In this document: one piece after another, positions 40,275-42,677 of the stretch | How positions within the stretch are numbered: position 1 is the first letter of the stretch | How the letters are laid out: each line of letters starts with the position of its first letter | Virus record (IMG/VR): IMGVR_UViG_3300042898_003314 | Span: 1 to 42,677 of that record | Strand: one strand, 5' to 3' | Source of the DNA: a virus | Length of the DNA: 42,677 bases | Notes under the pieces: generated by a model | Database searches by the model: none | Told to the model about the DNA's origin: nothing | What the model saw: only the letters and a program-made list of their open reading frames with translations | Made by a program: the position numbers and the translations under genes

Positions 40275-41386
40275 TTTAATTCCTTATAATATTTTCCTAC
40301 TGCCAAACTGGTTCTCCAGTTAGTATTTCTTCTATTATCAATTTTATCTAACATTGATGTCCAGTTATTATCTTCATTGATCGTCAGTGTATTTTTAATA
40401 TAATTACCTATTCCGGATAGTTCCGGAATAGATCCTAAATGATCTATTATATGATTTTTTACAGCAATTGGCAAAAATTTAATATTAAAATTATTAGCCA
40501 ATTGCCAGCAAAAATCGGATTTATCGCCTTCTCTATTTGTTTGTAAATTTTCACTGAACCAATGCCACACATCGAGTGTTTCAAAGATATTATAACATCC
40601 AACTGTCATATTAACTCCAAACATAACATTTCCAGGTAAACTTTTTTTCATTGCCATAATGTTATCACTTACAGATTTCCAATTACCCGGCCATCTTACA
40701 TATTCAAATGCTAGCTCAGTTGCATCGATGCTGAAAAATAGTTTAACTAACTTAGCACCACTCCATAAATCTATTATTTTATCACTGGGCATAACAGTAC
40801 CATTGGTATTGTAACTTATAAATGTATTTTTTAATACACCTTGATCTTTTAATTTTTCTAATAACTTAATTTGATCATTGTTTAACAATGGTTCTCCACC
40901 ATTGAAGTGTATTTTTTGTATATTTGTAAAATCTAATCTATCTAAAAAACTATTTGACTTTTGAAACTTTCTTCCTATGTTAATCAATTCAGTCTGTGTA
41001 TAGTTTAACTCGGTTGCCCATAGACTACTATTTTCTGGACCGCACATAATACAGGCAAGATTACATGCCCATGTTGCACTATGATCAATGCATGCTAACT
41101 CTACCAAATCAGATGGTGGAAGATTGTAAAATTCAATAGCACTTTGTCGGCGACTTTTGTGTCCAATTGCTTCCGCATCCCAACACCGAGAACATTCCAA
41201 CGGTTTTACTCCACGAGCAAACTCAGATCGAAGATGTGTTAAATGAGGGCTTTTATAAAAATCAAAAGTATCAACTGCTTCAATTTTTGAAACTGCCTGA
41301 CAGCACGGTGCAACACTGATATCATTGTCGTTAACTCGATCTATATATATGCTACGATAAATTTCAGGACACCAATTATGACTCAT
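40268..41386 (-). CDS. Radical SAM protein
   Basis: This 372-residue protein has the radical SAM motif CNLACIMC (CxxxCxxC, about 112-119), then HFNGGEPLL (about 159-167), typical of the SAM-binding GGE. Additional Cys pairs at the start (CPEIYRSI...APCCQ) and CSRCWD (about 64-69) recall auxiliary cluster or twitch-type radical SAM proteins, which often mature peptides. It sits between an SGNH-like gene and the helicase. Substrate unknown. It would need Fe-S clusters, which the phage IscU/IscA could help supply. Confidence 0.85.
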   Translation of the reverse strand: MSHNWCPEIYRSIYIDRVNDNDISVAPCCQAVSKIEAVDTFDFYKSPHLTHLRSEFARGVKPLECSRCWDAEAIGHKSRRQSAIEFYNLPPSDLVELACIDHSATWACNLACIMCGPENSSLWATELNYTQTELINIGRKFQKSNSFLDRLDFTNIQKIHFNGGEPLLNNDQIKLLEKLKDQGVLKNTFISYNTNGTVMPSDKIIDLWSGAKLVKLFFSIDATELAFEYVRWPGNWKSVSDNIMAMKKSLPGNVMFGVNMTVGCYNIFETLDVWHWFSENLQTNREGDKSDFCWQLANNFNIKFLPIAVKNHIIDHLGSIPELSGIGNYIKNTLTINEDNNWTSMLDKIDNRRNTNWRTSLAVGKYYKELNC

Positions 41387-42087
41387 AATATACCGGCATT
41401 TCTAAGATGATGTATACATTCATTGGTAAATGCTGATTGTATAATGTCATCGTCAACATGAAAATACGGCCGAGGTTGATGGCATTGATGGTTCCAAAGA
41501 TTTATTTTTAAGGCCTGCGAACTGTATTCATTGATATGATTTTTTATAAAGTTTTTATTGACAATTGATGAATAATCAACTTTATCCATACCGCCCAAGC
41601 TGTAACAAAAGGGTATATTTTGTTTTTCTAATAACTGAAAACAGTAGTGTATTAAGAAATAATTTTTCATAACTTCAAATTCATCGGATATTACTGTGGT
41701 GTTCCAATTATTGATAAGTTTAGCCATGGATTCGTTACCTAATAATCTACTACTTGTAGTATAACGATCGTTACTAAATTCCTTAACAGCCTCAACACTG
41801 ACATCTTTAGGGTAATATATATTTTTATTTCGATCAATTTCGTGTCTATGTGTTGAAGTAAATAACAATATCACAAAATCTGGATTAAATTGCAATCCTT
41901 GCAGTAGTTGTAGTACTATAAGAGCATTACTATCACCGCCGTGTGCTAAATTATGTAATTCAAATACCGGAGGAGTTTGATTTAAAATCTTTTCGCTAAA
42001 GTGTAGGCCAGGAAAATCAGGATCAATTACTCCAAAACTGTCAGCACAAATTAATACTTGTTTTAATTCACTGTGTTTTTTTAACAA
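41383..42087 (-). CDS. SGNH-like hydrolase, third copy
   Basis: This 234-residue protein has VLICADSFGVIDPDF (about 11-25, GDS-type block with Ser), NLAHGGDSNALIV (about 47-59, Gly-Asn block) and a later FHVDDD, recalling the two SGNH proteins at 29.8-31.2 kb but more diverged. The first usable start is TTG at 42087, with AAGGA about 10 bases upstream. It overlaps the primase gene by 20 bases and the radical SAM gene by ATGA. Confidence 0.6.
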   Translation of the reverse strand: MLKKHSELKQVLICADSFGVIDPDFPGLHFSEKILNQTPPVFELHNLAHGGDSNALIVLQLLQGLQFNPDFVILLFTSTHRHEIDRNKNIYYPKDVSVEAVKEFSNDRYTTSSRLLGNESMAKLINNWNTTVISDEFEVMKNYFLIHYCFQLLEKQNIPFCYSLGGMDKVDYSSIVNKNFIKNHINEYSSQALKINLWNHQCHQPRPYFHVDDDIIQSAFTNECIHHLRNAGIL

Positions 42088-42677
42088 GTTGTCGTTTCCT
42101 TAGTTCTATTTTTAACTTGGTAGTTTCTCTTGCTTGAAATATAGTTATCATGGTTGCTAACTTTCCCATTTTAACCACTGCGTCATTTACATCTTTAATG
42201 CCATCAGGCCAGTCTGGAATACTAACTGCCCATCCCAATTCTACTGCTCGATCAACCAGTTCCACACCGGCCGCATCATGATCCGGTACCACTGTGATAT
42301 CTTTACCCAGGCTTCTTATCAGTCTTGCTTGTGCATCGTTTATGGTGTTATGCATCAGTGCTAGCCCACCAATACACAATGCATCAAATATGCCTTCCAT
42401 GACCAACACATGTTGCCAGTTAGGCAGTTGTAAATCTGTGCCGAACACATACCCAGGTTGGCTGTGATTGATATATTTTGGACCAGAGCCACTTAACATT
42501 CTAGCACACCATCCAACCAGAGTGTCGTTATAGGTAAATGGAATAATCACATGATCACGTGTCCAGTGAACACCATCATGCTGCATTTGTACCATTATGG
42601 GATAATCCTCTGGTACACATCTTGATCTTATGTATGCCCAATATGCTGTGTGTTCTGGTGTTAGTAATTCCACATGC
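42068..42677 (-). CDS. DNA primase fragment (T4 gp61-like), cut at the right edge
   Basis: The frame is open to base 42677, so the N-terminal zinc-binding part is outside the window. The visible ~200 residues have VMEGIFDAL (toprim Glu) and VVPDHDAAG (DxD), with SGPKYINHSQPGYVFG before them, as in phage primases that make RNA primers for Okazaki fragments. Its 3' end overlaps the SGNH-like gene by 20 bases, and the helicase follows two genes later. The GTG at 42673 is inside the frame, not a start. Confidence 0.9.
   Translation of the reverse strand, partial: HVELLTPEHTAYWAYIRSRCVPEDYPIMVQMQHDGVHWTRDHVIIPFTYNDTLVGWCARMLSGSGPKYINHSQPGYVFGTDLQLPNWQHVLVMEGIFDALCIGGLALMHNTINDAQARLIRSLGKDITVVPDHDAAGVELVDRAVELGWAVSIPDWPDGIKDVNDAVVKMGKLATMITIFQARETTKLKIELRKRQLVKKTQ

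Noticed and set aside
1-42677. CRISPR arrays, insertion sequences, integrase or tRNA genes
   Set aside because: No regularly spaced repeats, transposase motifs or cloverleaf-like sequences were seen by eye.

Overview
The window looks like part of the genome of a T4-like myovirus infecting an aquatic, probably proteobacterial, host. The evidence is a T4-type replication and nucleotide set: a gp61-like primase fragment, a gp41/DnaB-type helicase, both class Ia ribonucleotide reductase subunits, an ATP-dependent DNA ligase with the T4-type layout, and a PD-(D/E)XK exonuclease. Virion genes are interleaved with these: a PAAR tail-spike tip, a beta-helix tailspike and a tail-fibre-like protein. 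There is also a marine/freshwater-phage style accessory load (Hsp20, bS21, UvsE, IscU/IscA, ClpX/ClpS, peroxiredoxin/glutaredoxin). The DNA is AT-rich, genes are tightly packed with many ATGA/TAATG overlaps, no tRNA or rRNA gene was seen, and no stretch above 300 bases lacks a gene. Almost everything is on the minus strand, so transcription runs from high to low coordinates; only two genes (4512-5789 and 6198-6983) are on the plus strand.

Layout in transcription order, right to left. 42.7-38.8 kb: primase (cut by the window edge), SGNH-like protein, radical SAM protein, replicative helicase. 38.8-35.6 kb: three coupled genes ending in a large two-domain protein with a DNA-polymerase-beta-like nucleotidyltransferase domain followed by a ligase-like KWDG domain. 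35.5-35.1 kb: an isolated late gene with its own late-type promoter, leader hairpin and intrinsic terminator. 35.0-32.3 kb: late or structural-looking unknowns. 32.3-29.1 kb: an operon behind a consensus sigma70-type promoter with an exported protein, IscU, IscA, two SGNH paralogues and the exonuclease. 29.1-27.0 kb: tailspike and partner. 27.0-19.3 kb: nrdA, two related methyltransferases, class II aldolase, small conserved proteins, a 49-codon AhpD-like remnant, nrdB, Prx5-type peroxiredoxin, glutaredoxin. 19.3-17.1 kb: PAAR protein and two large structural-looking proteins. 17.0-15.2 kb: small accessory genes behind two near-perfect sigma70 promoters. 15.2-13.3 kb: four consecutive exported proteins, two of them lipoproteins. 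13.3-10.9 kb: ligase and small proteins. 10.8-7.0 kb: membrane/coiled-coil protein, ClpX, bS21, Hsp20, ClpS. 7.0-4.5 kb: metallophosphoesterase and glycosyltransferase-like protein on the plus strand. 4.5-0.1 kb: hydroxylase-like protein, amidinotransferase, tail-fibre-like protein, conserved unknown, UvsE, small membrane protein.

Two promoter classes can be read directly. Host-type promoters have TTGAC(A/T/C)- or TTTACA-like -35 boxes, TATAAT-like -10 boxes and 17-base spacers (1417-1445, 7888-7916, 16568-16596, 17054-17082, 32297-32325, and a weaker one at 7354-7382). T4 late-type NATAAATA boxes stand a short distance before start codons (74-81, 8172-8179, 34363-34370, 35567-35574, 38827-38834). 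Together the genes suggest a phage that makes its own deoxynucleotides, supports redox, Fe-S and protein-folding chemistry, and alters the host proteolysis and ribosome machinery.

The most unusual items are the nucleotidyltransferase-ligase-like fusion, the ClpX/ClpS/Hsp20/bS21 block without ClpP, the exported-protein cluster, the arginine-type amidinotransferase in a tail-fibre operon, and the AhpD remnant. Functions named here come from motifs read by eye and from remembered family features; no database search was run.
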